Source: Mycolicibacterium anyangense (lineage in GTDB: Bacteria > Actinomycetota > Actinomycetes > Mycobacteriales > Mycobacteriaceae). Taken from it: 64,000 nucleotides of DNA. The translations under genes were made by a program, and so were the position numbers. Positions 42,843-51,602 of this stretch are shown one piece after another. How positions within the stretch are numbered: position 1 is the stretch's first letter; each line of letters begins with the position of its first letter. The stretch spans positions 3,038,001 to 3,102,000 of the forward strand of contig NZ_AP022620.1 of NCBI RefSeq assembly GCF_010731855.1. The letters are read 5' to 3'. The notes below the pieces were generated by a model, which saw nothing but the letters and a program-made list of their open reading frames with translations, was not told the DNA's origin and did no database searches.

Positions 42843-44342
42843 TCACTGGGTCGCCTTGCCCAGGGTGACCTGCACCGTCTTGTCACCGCCGGACGGCGCG
42901 GTGTAGGTCAGGGTGACCTTGTCGCCGGGCGCCCGCGATCGGACGGCAGCCACCAGGGCGTCCGCACTACCGATGATGCGGTCGTTGACCTTGGTGACGA
43001 TCACTCCGCTGGGCAGACCGGCGGTGTCGGCCGCCCCGCCCTTGGTGACGTCGACGATCTTGGCCCCGTGGGTGGTGGCGTCGTTGCTCACCTGCACGCC
43101 CAGCGAGGCATGGGAGGCCTTACCGGTGCTGATCAGTTCGTCGGCGATGCGCTTGGCCTGATCCACCGGGATGGCAAAGCCGAGCCCGATCGAACCGCTC
43201 TGGGCATCCGGTGAGTCGCCGCCGATGGTGGCGATCGCCGAGTTCACGCCGACGAGTTCACCGGCCATGTTGACCAACGCACCACCGGAGTTTCCGGGGT
43301 TGATCGCGGCGTCGGTCTGGATGGCGTCGAGCACGGTGTTCTGGTTCTTAACGTCGCCGCCGGTGGCCACCGGACGGTTGAGCGCGCTGACGATGCCGGT
43401 GGTGACGGTGCCTTCCAGACCCAACGGCGACCCGACGGCGACCACGTCCTGGCCGACCCGCAGGTTCGCCGAGGAGCCCAGGGTGATCGGGGTCAGACCG
43501 GAGATGCCCTGCACCCGCACGACCGCGATATCGCTGGCGGGATCGGTGCCCACCACGGTGAACGGTGCGGTACGTCCGTCGGCGAAGGTGACCGTGGTGG
43601 TCGGGGCACCGCCCGCACCAGCGGGCCCTCCCGGACCGCCGGGGCCACCCGAACCGCCGGGGGCTCCCGGCATACCGGGGTCACCGGGGGCGCCGGGCGC
43701 ACCCGGCAGGCCGGGGATGACCGGCGGGGCGGCGGGGGCGCCGCCCTGGCCCTTGTCGGCGGCCGCTGCCACAACGTGGTTGTTGGTCAGGATCAGGCCG
43801 TCGGAGGACAGGATGATGCCGGAGCCCTCCTCGGACTGACGGCCGAACTCCGTCTCCAGCTTCACCACGCTGGGCACCACCTTGGCGGCGACCTGTTCGA
43901 CGGAACCGGCAGGCAGGTTGGCGGCGGGGACGTTGGCCGGGCCATTGGGTCCAGCGTTGGTGATGCTGGTGACCGGCTGGTGGTCCGGGTGGGCCAGCAG
44001 CACCACGGTGCCGCCGATTCCGGCCGACACCACGGCGATCGCCAGTGCACCGGCGGTCAGGGCACCTGCCCGCGACCGCTGACGTGGCGGGGGCGGCGGA
44101 ATGAGCACCGGGCCACCGGCCGGGTTTCCAGCCAGGTTTCCAGCCGGGTTTCCTTGGCGCGCAGCGGCATACGGGTCATAGGGCTGGCGGTACTGCGGGT
44201 GCGACTGCTGCGTCGCGTAACGCCAGTCGTAGGGCTGCTGGTAACCGGCCTGGGGTGCCTGGGAATACCCAGGGGCCGCATGCGGATTCGGCGTCGTGTG
44301 GCCGGGCTGCTGCTGCGGCGTGTACCTCGAGGGGTCGGTCAT
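42843..44342 (-). CDS. pepD: PepD, membrane-anchored HtrA-type serine protease
   Basis: 499-residue HtrA/DegP-type protease. A long Pro/Gln/Tyr-rich cytosolic segment (residues 1-80) leads to a membrane helix near 88-115. The protease domain holds the triad His (TNNHVV), Asp (SDIAVVRV) and Ser (GNSGGALV), and a PDZ domain closes the protein. Unusually, residues 209-245 form a collagen-like run of Gly-X-Y triplets between the His and Asp. M. tuberculosis PepD (Rv0983) degrades misfolded wall proteins and is controlled by MprAB and SigE. A CTGAGA direct repeat lies 66 to 82 bases upstream, inside the mprB end. The 3' end meets moaB2. Confidence 0.93.
   Translation of the reverse strand: MTDPSRYTPQQQPGHTTPNPHAAPGYSQAPQAGYQQPYDWRYATQQSHPQYRQPYDPYAAARQGNPAGNLAGNPAGGPVLIPPPPPRQRSRAGALTAGALAIAVVSAGIGGTVVLLAHPDHQPVTSITNAGPNGPANVPAANLPAGSVEQVAAKVVPSVVKLETEFGRQSEEGSGIILSSDGLILTNNHVVAAAADKGQGGAPAAPPVIPGLPGAPGAPGDPGMPGAPGGSGGPGGPGGPAGAGGAPTTTVTFADGRTAPFTVVGTDPASDIAVVRVQGISGLTPITLGSSANLRVGQDVVAVGSPLGLEGTVTTGIVSALNRPVATGGDVKNQNTVLDAIQTDAAINPGNSGGALVNMAGELVGVNSAIATIGGDSPDAQSGSIGLGFAIPVDQAKRIADELISTGKASHASLGVQVSNDATTHGAKIVDVTKGGAADTAGLPSGVIVTKVNDRIIGSADALVAAVRSRAPGDKVTLTYTAPSGGDKTVQVTLGKATQ
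43609..43716 (-). repeat. collagen-like Gly-X-Y tract inside pepD
   Basis: About twelve Gly-X-Y triplets rich in Pro, Ala and Gly (GLPGAPGAPGDPGMPGAP and following) encoded by GC-rich near-repeats of 9 bases. It sits between the catalytic His and Asp, within a surface loop of the protease domain. The repeated DNA is prone to length change. Confidence 0.75.
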
Positions 44343-44404
44343 GATGTCAGGTCGCTCTTTCTCTTCACGAGACGCACAAAACGTTGTTCTCAGCTTGCCT
44401 TGTA

Positions 44405-45946
44405 CTACTGAGAATCGACTGAGATAACACTCGGCACAGTCGAGGGTTTTTTCTCCGATGCGCCCATGTGGCCGTTCGGATTCGGTATCCGGCTGGTGAT
44501 TTCGCTCTCAGCGGAGTCCGGGTACGTCGACGGGGCGATCGGCTGGCCGGGCAGCAGCACGAAGAACGAGGTACCCGGTGGCTGTCCGCCCGGGACGGTA
44601 TCGGCGATCCGGATCATGCCGCCGTGTTTGACCACGACCTGCTTCACGATCGCCAGTCCCAGCCCTGAACCGGGCATCGCACGCGCCGAGGCCGAACGGT
44701 AGAACCGCTCGAACACCAGCCCCCGCTCCTGGGGCGGAATCCCAGGACCCTGGTCGGAGACCACGAGTTCGGCATGCGCGGCGTCGACCTGACGCAGCCG
44801 CACCCCCACACGCCCGCCCGACGGACTCCACTTGGCGGCGTTGTCGAGCAGGTTGAGCACGGCACGGGACAGCCCGGCGACGTCGCCGAATACCTGCCAA
44901 CCGATCACGTCGACGTCGAACTGGACATCGTTGCGCCGCCTGCGGGCCCGCTCCAGGCTGCGGTCGATGACCTCGCTCATGTCGATCGCCTCGTGGACAA
45001 CGCCGCCGGCATCATCACGGGTGAGATCCACCAGATCGCCTACCAGAGTGGACAATTCCTCGATCTGAGCGATGACGTCGGTACGCAGATCGGTCATCTC
45101 GTTGTCCGGCAACTGCGGGGCGCCCGGCGTCGACGACGCGATCAGGAGCTCGACATTGGTCCGTAGTGACGTCAATGGCGTGCGCAGCTCGTGGCCGGCG
45201 TCGGCGACCAGACGGGCTTGGCGCTCCCGGGACTCGGCCAGCGCGCGCAGCATCGTGTTGAACGTCTCGGTGAGCCGGGCCAGCTCATCGCTACCGAACA
45301 CCGGGATGGGCCGGAGGTCGTCGGTGCGGGCCACCCGCTCGGCGGCCTCGGTGAGCCGCCCGACCGGTCTCAGCCCGGTCCGGGCCACCATGCCACCGGC
45401 GATCGCGGCCACCACCACGCCGATCCCGCCGACGGCGAGCAGCACCCATTTCAGTTTGGTCATCACCGCGTTGGTGGGCGCCAGGCTCTTGGAGATCAGC
45501 AGTGAGCTGCCGTTGGGCAGATGGACCGCGAGCACCCGCTGGTTGGAGACCGTGCGCCGCGACATGAACAACTCACCGCGGATCACCGCCTTCTCCGGCT
45601 GTCCGACGGGCAGGGTCTGGCCCTGCTGATTGGCGGTGTAGATCGACCGGCCGGGATTGACCAGCATGGCGTTGACGTCGGAGTAGGCGGTGCCCTCGAT
45701 GGCCTTGCCAGGATCGGCGGCCAGCGACCCGCTGGCAATCAGCAGCTGGGCGCGGCTCTGCAGCTGGTTGTCGATATCGGTGTAGAGCGCGGCGGAGACC
45801 ACCGCATACACCGCTACCGCCATCAGCACCACGACCATGGCCACCATCGACATGGCCAGCAACATCACCCGCCATCGCAGCGACAGCGATGTGGACGTTT
45901 CTTCGGGCGCCCGCGCTTTCCGCGAGCGCCGCCTCAGCGGCGACAT
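44405..45946 (-). CDS. mprB: MprB sensor histidine kinase
   Basis: 513-residue histidine kinase of the MprAB envelope-stress system. Two membrane helices (residues 26-54 and 163-190) flank an extracytoplasmic domain. A HAMP linker (GGMVARTGLRPVGRL) is followed by the His-box DAGHELRTPLTSLRTN, with the phospho-acceptor His near residue 251, then N-box LLDNAAKWS, G1 DQGPGIP, and G2 GSGLGLAIVKQVV, all intact. In M. tuberculosis the extracytoplasmic part binds DnaK and senses misfolded proteins. The mprA stop (TGA) shares the A of the mprB ATG (TGATG). The 3' end contains the CTGAGA repeat for pepD. Confidence 0.95.
   Translation of the reverse strand: MSPLRRRSRKARAPEETSTSLSLRWRVMLLAMSMVAMVVVLMAVAVYAVVSAALYTDIDNQLQSRAQLLIASGSLAADPGKAIEGTAYSDVNAMLVNPGRSIYTANQQGQTLPVGQPEKAVIRGELFMSRRTVSNQRVLAVHLPNGSSLLISKSLAPTNAVMTKLKWVLLAVGGIGVVVAAIAGGMVARTGLRPVGRLTEAAERVARTDDLRPIPVFGSDELARLTETFNTMLRALAESRERQARLVADAGHELRTPLTSLRTNVELLIASSTPGAPQLPDNEMTDLRTDVIAQIEELSTLVGDLVDLTRDDAGGVVHEAIDMSEVIDRSLERARRRRNDVQFDVDVIGWQVFGDVAGLSRAVLNLLDNAAKWSPSGGRVGVRLRQVDAAHAELVVSDQGPGIPPQERGLVFERFYRSASARAMPGSGLGLAIVKQVVVKHGGMIRIADTVPGGQPPGTSFFVLLPGQPIAPSTYPDSAESEITSRIPNPNGHMGASEKKPSTVPSVISVDSQ
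44408..44424. promoter_or_regulatory. MprA-type CTGAGA direct repeat upstream of pepD
   Basis: CTGAGA (44408-44413) and CTGAGA (44419-44424) with a 5-base spacer, an 11-base period, located at the 3' end of mprB just upstream of pepD. The same pair with the same period occurs in front of mprA. A third half-site in the opposite orientation (TTCTCAG, 44387-44393) is nearer to pepD. Confidence 0.65.
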
Positions 45947-46638
45947 CAGGGCGGTGTCTCACGCAGCACGTAACCCACACCTCGCACGGTGTGGATCAGC
46001 CGCGGTTCTCCTTCTGCTTCGGTCTTTCGACGTAGATAGCCGACGTACACCTCGAGCGCGTTGCCCGAGGTCGGGAAGTCGAAACCCCACACCTCTTCCA
46101 AGATACGGCTGCGGGTGAGCACCCTGCGCGGGTTGGCGATGAGCATCTCGAGCAGAGCGAACTCGGTCCGGGTCAGGCTGATCGCACGCTTACCGCGATG
46201 CACCTCACGCGTCACCGGATCCAGGGTCAGGTCGGAGAACGTCATCACCGCCGAGTCGGACTGGTCGTCGGGGGTGGTGCGGCGCAGCAGCGCGCGCATC
46301 CGGGCCAGCAGTTCCTCGAGGGCGAACGGCTTGGGCAGATAGTCGTCGGCACCTGCGTCCAGTCCGGCCACCCGCTCGGACACCGAGTCACGGGCGGTGA
46401 GCACCAGGATCGGCAGATCGTCGCCGGTGCTGCGGAGTTGGCGGCACACCTCCAGGCCGTCCAGCCGGGGCATCATCACGTCGAGGACGACGGCATCGGG
46501 ACGCTCGTTGGCGATCGCATCGAGAGCCTCGACCCCGTCCTGGGCAAGATCCACGGAATAACCGTTGAAGGACAGGGACCGGCGCAACGATTCGCGCACG
46601 GCACGATCGTCGTCAACGACAAGAATTCGCACGGCCAC
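45946..46638 (-). CDS. mprA: MprA OmpR-type response regulator
   Basis: 230-residue OmpR/PhoB-type regulator, the partner of MprB. The receiver domain ([16 protein letters not shown], phospho-acceptor Asp in [11 protein letters not shown], Lys in [12 protein letters not shown]) is followed by a winged helix ([34 protein letters not shown]). It regulates pepD, sigE and itself in M. tuberculosis and is needed for persistence. The GTG 46638 gives the 230-residue length of the family. The first base of the mprB start overlaps its TGA. A CTGAGA direct repeat precedes it. Confidence 0.95.
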   Translation of the reverse strand: MAVRILVVDDDRAVRESLRRSLSFNGYSVDLAQDGVEALDAIANERPDAVVLDVMMPRLDGLEVCRQLRSTGDDLPILVLTARDSVSERVAGLDAGADDYLPKPFALEELLARMRALLRRTTPDDQSDSAVMTFSDLTLDPVTREVHRGKRAISLTRTEFALLEMLIANPRRVLTRSRILEEVWGFDFPTSGNALEVYVGYLRRKTEAEGEPRLIHTVRGVGYVLRETPP

Positions 46639-46655
46639 TAGTGTCAACCCAACTT

Positions 46656-46672
46656 CTGAGATTGGGCTGAGA
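46656..46672. promoter_or_regulatory. MprA-type CTGAGA direct repeat upstream of mprA
   Basis: CTGAGA (46656-46661) and CTGAGA (46667-46672) with a 5-base spacer, identical in period to the pepD site. On the coding strand this reads TCTCAG-N5-TCTCAG 18 bases upstream of GTG 46638, so MprA probably controls its own gene. Confidence 0.7.
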
Positions 46673-46714
46673 GGCACGCCGTGCTAGCAGGCAATTCGCT
46701 GCTGGCGAACGGTG

Positions 46715-46888
46715 TCAGCGCTTGTCGAGATCGACGAGGCCGAGACGGGCCGCCTTGAGCAGCCGACGCGGCACCTTGTGCTGACGGCCCGCAACGGACA
46801 CGTTGACCAAGCCGGTGGCTTCGGTCTTCCACTGCGAACGCCGACTGCGGGTGTTCGAGCGCGACATTCTGCGCTTGGGCACAGCCAT
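46715..46888 (-). CDS. rpmF: 50S ribosomal protein L32
   Basis: 57-residue ribosomal protein L32. The N-terminus [22 protein letters not shown] is that of the family. No cysteines are present, so this is the zinc-free form, which keeps the ribosome working when zinc is short. ATG 46888 has GAGGAG eight bases upstream. In M. tuberculosis rpmF is next to mprA in the same order. Confidence 0.95.
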   Translation of the reverse strand: MAVPKRRMSRSNTRSRRSQWKTEATGLVNVSVAGRQHKVPRRLLKAARLGLVDLDKR

Positions 46889-47127
46889 GACGTACATCTC
46901 CTCGATCAGGGGTGTCGCCGCGCAAGGGCATGGATGCCGGCGGCCAACAGTTGCGTCTCAGGATAGCGGCTCACTCCGACGGGGTCCAAAACGAGCACCG
47001 CACGGGCCGCCGAGATCCGCGACGAGACGCGGCACCAGCCGGAAATGTGATCGGCACCACCCCTTGACGGGCGGCTGCTACCGCCGAGTAACCTACCGGT
47101 TGGTTGGGCCGTCGAGGGAGACAACGC

Positions 47128-48825
47128 GTGGTGGATGCGGTACGGATCGGCAATTGCTCCGGCTTCTACGGTGACCGCATCGCCGCCATGCACGAGATGC
47201 TCACCGGCGGTGAGCTGGACTACCTGACCGGGGACTACCTGGCCGAGCTGACCATGCTGATCCTCGGCCGCGACCGCATGAAAAGCCCCGACCGCGGCTA
47301 CGCCAAGACATTTCTGACCCAGCTCGAACAATGCCTCGGCGTGGCCCACGAGCGCGGGGTGCGCATCGTCGCCAACGCCGGCGGGCTCAATCCCGCCGGG
47401 CTGGCCACCGCGGTGCGCGGCCTGGCCGAACGGCTCGGGATCGGAGTGACGGTCGCCCACGTCGAGGGTGACGACCTGCTGCCCCGGGCGGCAGTGCTGG
47501 GGTTGGGCGAGCCGCTGACGGCGAATGCCTACCTGGGGGCCTGGGGCATCGTCGACTGCCTGAACGCCGGCGCCGACATCGTCATCACCGGCCGGGTGAC
47601 CGACGCCTCGGTGGTGGTCGGGCCGGCCGCCGCCCACTTCGGCTGGGCGCGCGACGACTACGACCGGCTGGCCGGTGCGGTGGTCGCCGGTCACGTCATC
47701 GAATGCGGCACCCAGGCCACCGGCGGCAACTACGCGTTCTTCACCGAGATCGCCGACCTCGGACACGCCGGCTTCCCGCTGGCCGAGGTCCATGCCGACG
47801 GTTCATCGGTGATCACCAAGCACCCGGGCACCGGCGGCCAGGTCAGCATCGGGACGGTCACCGCCCAACTGCTCTACGAGATCAGCGGCGCCCGCTACGC
47901 CAATCCTGACACGACCGCGCGCTTCGACACCATCGGACTCAGCGAGGACGGCCCCGATCGGGTACGGATCAGCGGGGTACGCGGCGAGCCACCGCCGCCG
48001 GCGGTGAAGGTGTCACTCAACAGCATCGGCGGGTTCCGCAATGCGGTGACGTTCATCCTGACCGGTCTGGACATCGAGCAGAAAGCCACCCTGGTGCGCA
48101 GCCAGTTGGAGTCCGCGCTCACGGCGACACCGGCCGAGATCGTGTGGACGCTGGCCCGCACCGACCGGCCCGACGCCGACACCGAGCAGACCGCCAGCGC
48201 ACTGCTCACGTGCGTGGTGCGCGACCCCGATCCGAACACCGTCGGCCGCCGATTCTCCTCGGCCGCAGTCGAACTGGCCCTCGCAAGCTATCCCGGATTC
48301 ACCTCCACTGCACCGCCCGGCGAGGCCCAGGTATACGGCGTTTTCACTGCCGGGTACGTACCGGCAGACGAGATCGAACACCTGGCCGTTCACCCGGACG
48401 GCAGCCGAACCCGGATCGAGGCACCGGCGCGGACCCTCGAACTGGGCGAGGTGGTGGCCCCGGAACTACCGGAGCCACTGGCGCCGGGGCCCACCCGACG
48501 ACTCCCCCTCGGCGCGGTCGCCGGAGCCCGCAGCGGTGACAAGGGCGGCGCCGCCAACATCGGTGTCTGGGTTCGTACCGACGAGCAGTGGCGCTGGCTG
48601 GCACACACTCTCACCACGGATCTGCTACGCGAATTGCTACCGGAGACACAGGGTTTGCCGATCACCCGGCATCTGCTGCCCGGTTTGCGGGCGGTGAATT
48701 TCGACATCGACGGCATCCTCGGCAAGGGCGTCGCCTACAACGCCCGCTTCGACCCGCAGGCCAAAGGCCTCGGCGAGTGGCTACGCAGCCGCCACGTCGA
48801 CATCCCGGAGGAGATTCTGCTGTGA
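47128..48825 (+). CDS. AtuA-family (DUF1446) acyclic terpene utilisation-type protein
   Basis: 565-residue protein of the AtuA/DUF1446 family (Rv0976c-like). The N-terminal part (DAVRIGNCSGFYGDRIAAM, then IVANAGGLNPAGL) and the middle ECGTQATGGNYAF are hallmarks. The C-terminal 120 residues form the AtuA-like ferredoxin-fold domain (GARSGDKGGAANIGVW). In Pseudomonas the atu operon degrades citronellol and geraniol and includes a geranyl-CoA carboxylase. The start GTG 47128 has GAGGGAG upstream. Its stop overlaps fadE13 by GTGA, opening a six-gene operon. The substrate is not determined here. Confidence 0.87.
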   Translation: MVDAVRIGNCSGFYGDRIAAMHEMLTGGELDYLTGDYLAELTMLILGRDRMKSPDRGYAKTFLTQLEQCLGVAHERGVRIVANAGGLNPAGLATAVRGLAERLGIGVTVAHVEGDDLLPRAAVLGLGEPLTANAYLGAWGIVDCLNAGADIVITGRVTDASVVVGPAAAHFGWARDDYDRLAGAVVAGHVIECGTQATGGNYAFFTEIADLGHAGFPLAEVHADGSSVITKHPGTGGQVSIGTVTAQLLYEISGARYANPDTTARFDTIGLSEDGPDRVRISGVRGEPPPPAVKVSLNSIGGFRNAVTFILTGLDIEQKATLVRSQLESALTATPAEIVWTLARTDRPDADTEQTASALLTCVVRDPDPNTVGRRFSSAAVELALASYPGFTSTAPPGEAQVYGVFTAGYVPADEIEHLAVHPDGSRTRIEAPARTLELGEVVAPELPEPLAPGPTRRLPLGAVAGARSGDKGGAANIGVWVRTDEQWRWLAHTLTTDLLRELLPETQGLPITRHLLPGLRAVNFDIDGILGKGVAYNARFDPQAKGLGEWLRSRHVDIPEEILL

Positions 48826-49970
48826 GCATCTGGACCACCCCGCAGCGTCAGCAACTGCGCACAACCGTGCGCAGCTTCGCCGAGCGCGAGATCCTGCCGC
48901 ACGCCGATGACTGGGAGCGCGCCGGCGAGCTACCCCGCGACCTGCACCGTCGGGCCGCCGAGATCGGCCTGCTGGGCACTGAACTGCCGGAGACGGTCGG
49001 CGGCGGGGGTGGCGATGCCGTCGACTCGGTGATCGTCTGCGAGGAGTTGCACCAATCCGGTGTTCCCGGTGGGGTTTTCGCGTCGTTGTTCACCTGCGGG
49101 ATCGCGGTACCGCACATGGCGGCCTCCGGTGATGAGTACCTGATCGAGAAGTTCGTGCGGCCCACACTGGCCGGCGAGCTGATCGGATCGCTGGCCATCA
49201 CCGAACCGGGCGGCGGCTCGGACGTGGGGCATCTGCGCACTACCGCTGTCCGGGACGGCGACCACTACGTCGTCAACGGCGCCAAGACCTACATCACGTC
49301 CGGGGTGCGGGCCGATTTCGTGGTCACCGCGGTGCGCACCGGTGGACCCGGCGCAGCCGGGGTGTCACTGCTGGTGGTGGAGAAAGGCACCCCTGGCTTC
49401 GAGGTGTCGCGCAAGCTGGACAAGATGGGCTGGCGGTCCTCCGACACCGCTGAGCTGTCCTACACCGATGTCCGAGTGCCCGTCGAGAACCTCGTCGGCG
49501 CCGAGAACTCGGGCTTTCTCCAGATCGCCGGGGCGTTCGTCTCCGAGCGCATCGGGCTTGCCGCACAGGCCTATTCGTCAGCCCAGCGTTGCCTGGACCT
49601 GACGGTGCAGTGGTGCCGAGACCGAGAGACGTTCGGCCGCCCGCTGATCTCGCGGCAGGCGGTGCAGAACACCCTGACCGAGATGGCCCGGCGAATCGAC
49701 GTCGCCAGGGTGTATTCGCGGCATGTCGTGGAACGCCAACTAGCAGGTGAGAAAAATCTGATCGCCGAAGTCTGCTTCGCCAAGAACACCGCGGTCGAAG
49801 CCGGCGAATGGGTGGCCCACCAGGCGGTGCAGCTGTTCGGCGGAATGGGGTACATGACCGAATCGGAAGTCGAACGCCAATACCGCGACATGCGGATCAT
49901 CGGGATCGGCGGCGGCACCACCGAGATCCTCACCGGCCTGGCCGCCAAGACGTTGGGATACCAGTCATGA
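48822..49970 (+). CDS. fadE13: acyl-CoA dehydrogenase (FadE13-like)
   Basis: 382-residue FAD-dependent acyl-CoA dehydrogenase. Visible elements are the FAD-binding ITEPGGGSDVGHLRT, the VNGAKTYITSG strand, and the C-terminal VQLFGGMGYMTESEVERQYRD and GGTTEI. It oxidises an acyl-CoA to the enoyl-CoA. The start GTG 48822 overlaps the AtuA stop (GTGA), and its stop overlaps accD2 (ATGA). In M. tuberculosis it is Rv0975c, in the same order. Confidence 0.92.
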   Translation: MSIWTTPQRQQLRTTVRSFAEREILPHADDWERAGELPRDLHRRAAEIGLLGTELPETVGGGGGDAVDSVIVCEELHQSGVPGGVFASLFTCGIAVPHMAASGDEYLIEKFVRPTLAGELIGSLAITEPGGGSDVGHLRTTAVRDGDHYVVNGAKTYITSGVRADFVVTAVRTGGPGAAGVSLLVVEKGTPGFEVSRKLDKMGWRSSDTAELSYTDVRVPVENLVGAENSGFLQIAGAFVSERIGLAAQAYSSAQRCLDLTVQWCRDRETFGRPLISRQAVQNTLTEMARRIDVARVYSRHVVERQLAGEKNLIAEVCFAKNTAVEAGEWVAHQAVQLFGGMGYMTESEVERQYRDMRIIGIGGGTTEILTGLAAKTLGYQS

Positions 49971-51562
49971 CCGCACTGCGTAGCCTGGTCGACCCGACGG
50001 CACCGGCCTACACCGAGGCGGCCGAGGTGATGTCGGCCAAGCTGGCCGAGATCGACACCGAGCTGGCCAAGGCTCTCGGCGGCGGCGGACCCAAATACGT
50101 GCAGCGCCACCACGCCCGCGGCAAGCTCACCGCGCGCGAACGCATCGAGCTGCTGCTCGACGCCGACGCGCCGTTCCTCGAACTGTGCCCGCTTGCCGCC
50201 TACGGGACCGACTTTCAGGTCGGCGCCAGCGTGGTCACCGGTATCGGGGTGGTCGAAGGCGTCGAGTGCATGCTGGTGGCCAACGACCCGACGGTCAAGG
50301 GCGGCACCAGCAACCCGTGGACCCTCAAGAAGATCCTGCGCGCCAACCAGATCGCGTTGGAGAACCGGCTGCCGGTCATCTCCCTGGTGGAATCGGGCGG
50401 CGCCGATCTGCCCACGCAGAAGGACATCTTCATCCCCGGCGGCCGGATGTTCCGCGACCTCACCCGGCTGTCGGCCGCCGGCATCCCGACCATCGCCCTG
50501 GTGTTCGGCAACTCCACCGCCGGTGGCGCCTACATCCCGGGCATGTCCGACCACGTGGTCATGATCAAGGAACGCTCCAAGGTGTTCCTCGCCGGGCCGC
50601 CCCTGGTCAAGATGGCCACCGGCGAGGAGTCGGACGACGAATCCCTCGGCGGGGCCGAAATGCACGCCCGCATTTCGGGTTTGGCCGACTACTTCGCCGT
50701 CGACGAACTCGACGCACTTCGGATCGGACGACGCATCGTGGCCCGACTGAACTGGGGCAAGCAAGGTCCACCGCCCAAGGCCGTCGTCCCGCCGCTGGCC
50801 GATCCCGATGAATTGCTCGGCATCGTCTCGGCTGACCTGCGGATCCCGTTCGACCCCCGCGAGATCATCGCCCGCATCTCCGACGGCTCGGATTTCGACG
50901 AGTTCAAACCGCTGTACGGCTCGTCACTGGTGACCGGCTGGGCCACCGTGCACGGCTACCCGCTGGGCATCCTGGCCAACGCCCGAGGCGTGCTGTTCAG
51001 CGAGGAATCCCAGAAGGCCACCCAGTTCATCCAACTGGCCAACCGATCCAACACGCCGTTGTTGTTCCTGCACAACACGACCGGCTACATGGTCGGCAAG
51101 GCCTACGAGGCAGGCGGGATGGTCAAACACGGTTCGATGATGATCAACGCCGTCTCGAACTCCACGGTGCCGCACATCTCGCTGCTCATCGGCGCCTCCT
51201 ACGGCGCCGGCCACTACGGCATGTGCGGGCGCGCCTTTGACCCACGCTTCCTGTTCGCCTGGCCCAGCGCCAAATCGGCGGTGATGGGCGGCACCCAGCT
51301 GGCCGGCGTTCTGTCGATCGTCAACCGCGCCGCCACCGAGGCCCGCGGCGGCACGGTCGACGAGGATGCCGACGCGGCGCTGCGGGCGGCCGTCGAGGCC
51401 CAGATCGAGGCCGAGTCACTGCCGATGTTCTTGTCCGGCCGACTCTACGACGACGGGGTGATCGACCCGCGGGATACCCGCACCGTTCTGGGAATCTGCC
51501 TGTCCGCCATTGCCAATGGCCCGATCGAGGGGACGTCGAACTTCGGCGTCTTCCGGATGTGA
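49967..51562 (+). CDS. accD2: acyl-CoA carboxylase beta subunit (AccD2-like carboxyltransferase)
   Basis: 531-residue carboxyltransferase. It transfers the carboxyl from carboxybiotin to an acyl-CoA. N-terminal and C-terminal halves each carry a crotonase-fold domain; visible are KGGTSNPWTLKKI, the oxyanion pair FGNSTAGGAYIPGMSD and IGASYGAGHYGMCGRAF, and FAWPSAKSAVMGGTQLAGVL. This is the size and pattern of methylcrotonyl/geranyl-CoA-type subunits rather than propionyl-type. ATG 49967 overlaps the fadE13 stop. It is followed after 40 bases by accA2, its probable partner. Confidence 0.92.
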   Translation: MTALRSLVDPTAPAYTEAAEVMSAKLAEIDTELAKALGGGGPKYVQRHHARGKLTARERIELLLDADAPFLELCPLAAYGTDFQVGASVVTGIGVVEGVECMLVANDPTVKGGTSNPWTLKKILRANQIALENRLPVISLVESGGADLPTQKDIFIPGGRMFRDLTRLSAAGIPTIALVFGNSTAGGAYIPGMSDHVVMIKERSKVFLAGPPLVKMATGEESDDESLGGAEMHARISGLADYFAVDELDALRIGRRIVARLNWGKQGPPPKAVVPPLADPDELLGIVSADLRIPFDPREIIARISDGSDFDEFKPLYGSSLVTGWATVHGYPLGILANARGVLFSEESQKATQFIQLANRSNTPLLFLHNTTGYMVGKAYEAGGMVKHGSMMINAVSNSTVPHISLLIGASYGAGHYGMCGRAFDPRFLFAWPSAKSAVMGGTQLAGVLSIVNRAATEARGGTVDEDADAALRAAVEAQIEAESLPMFLSGRLYDDGVIDPRDTRTVLGICLSAIANGPIEGTSNFGVFRM

Positions 51563-51602
51563 GCGTGGCGATGAGCGCTCGCGCGAAGAGCAGAGGACAA
51601 CA

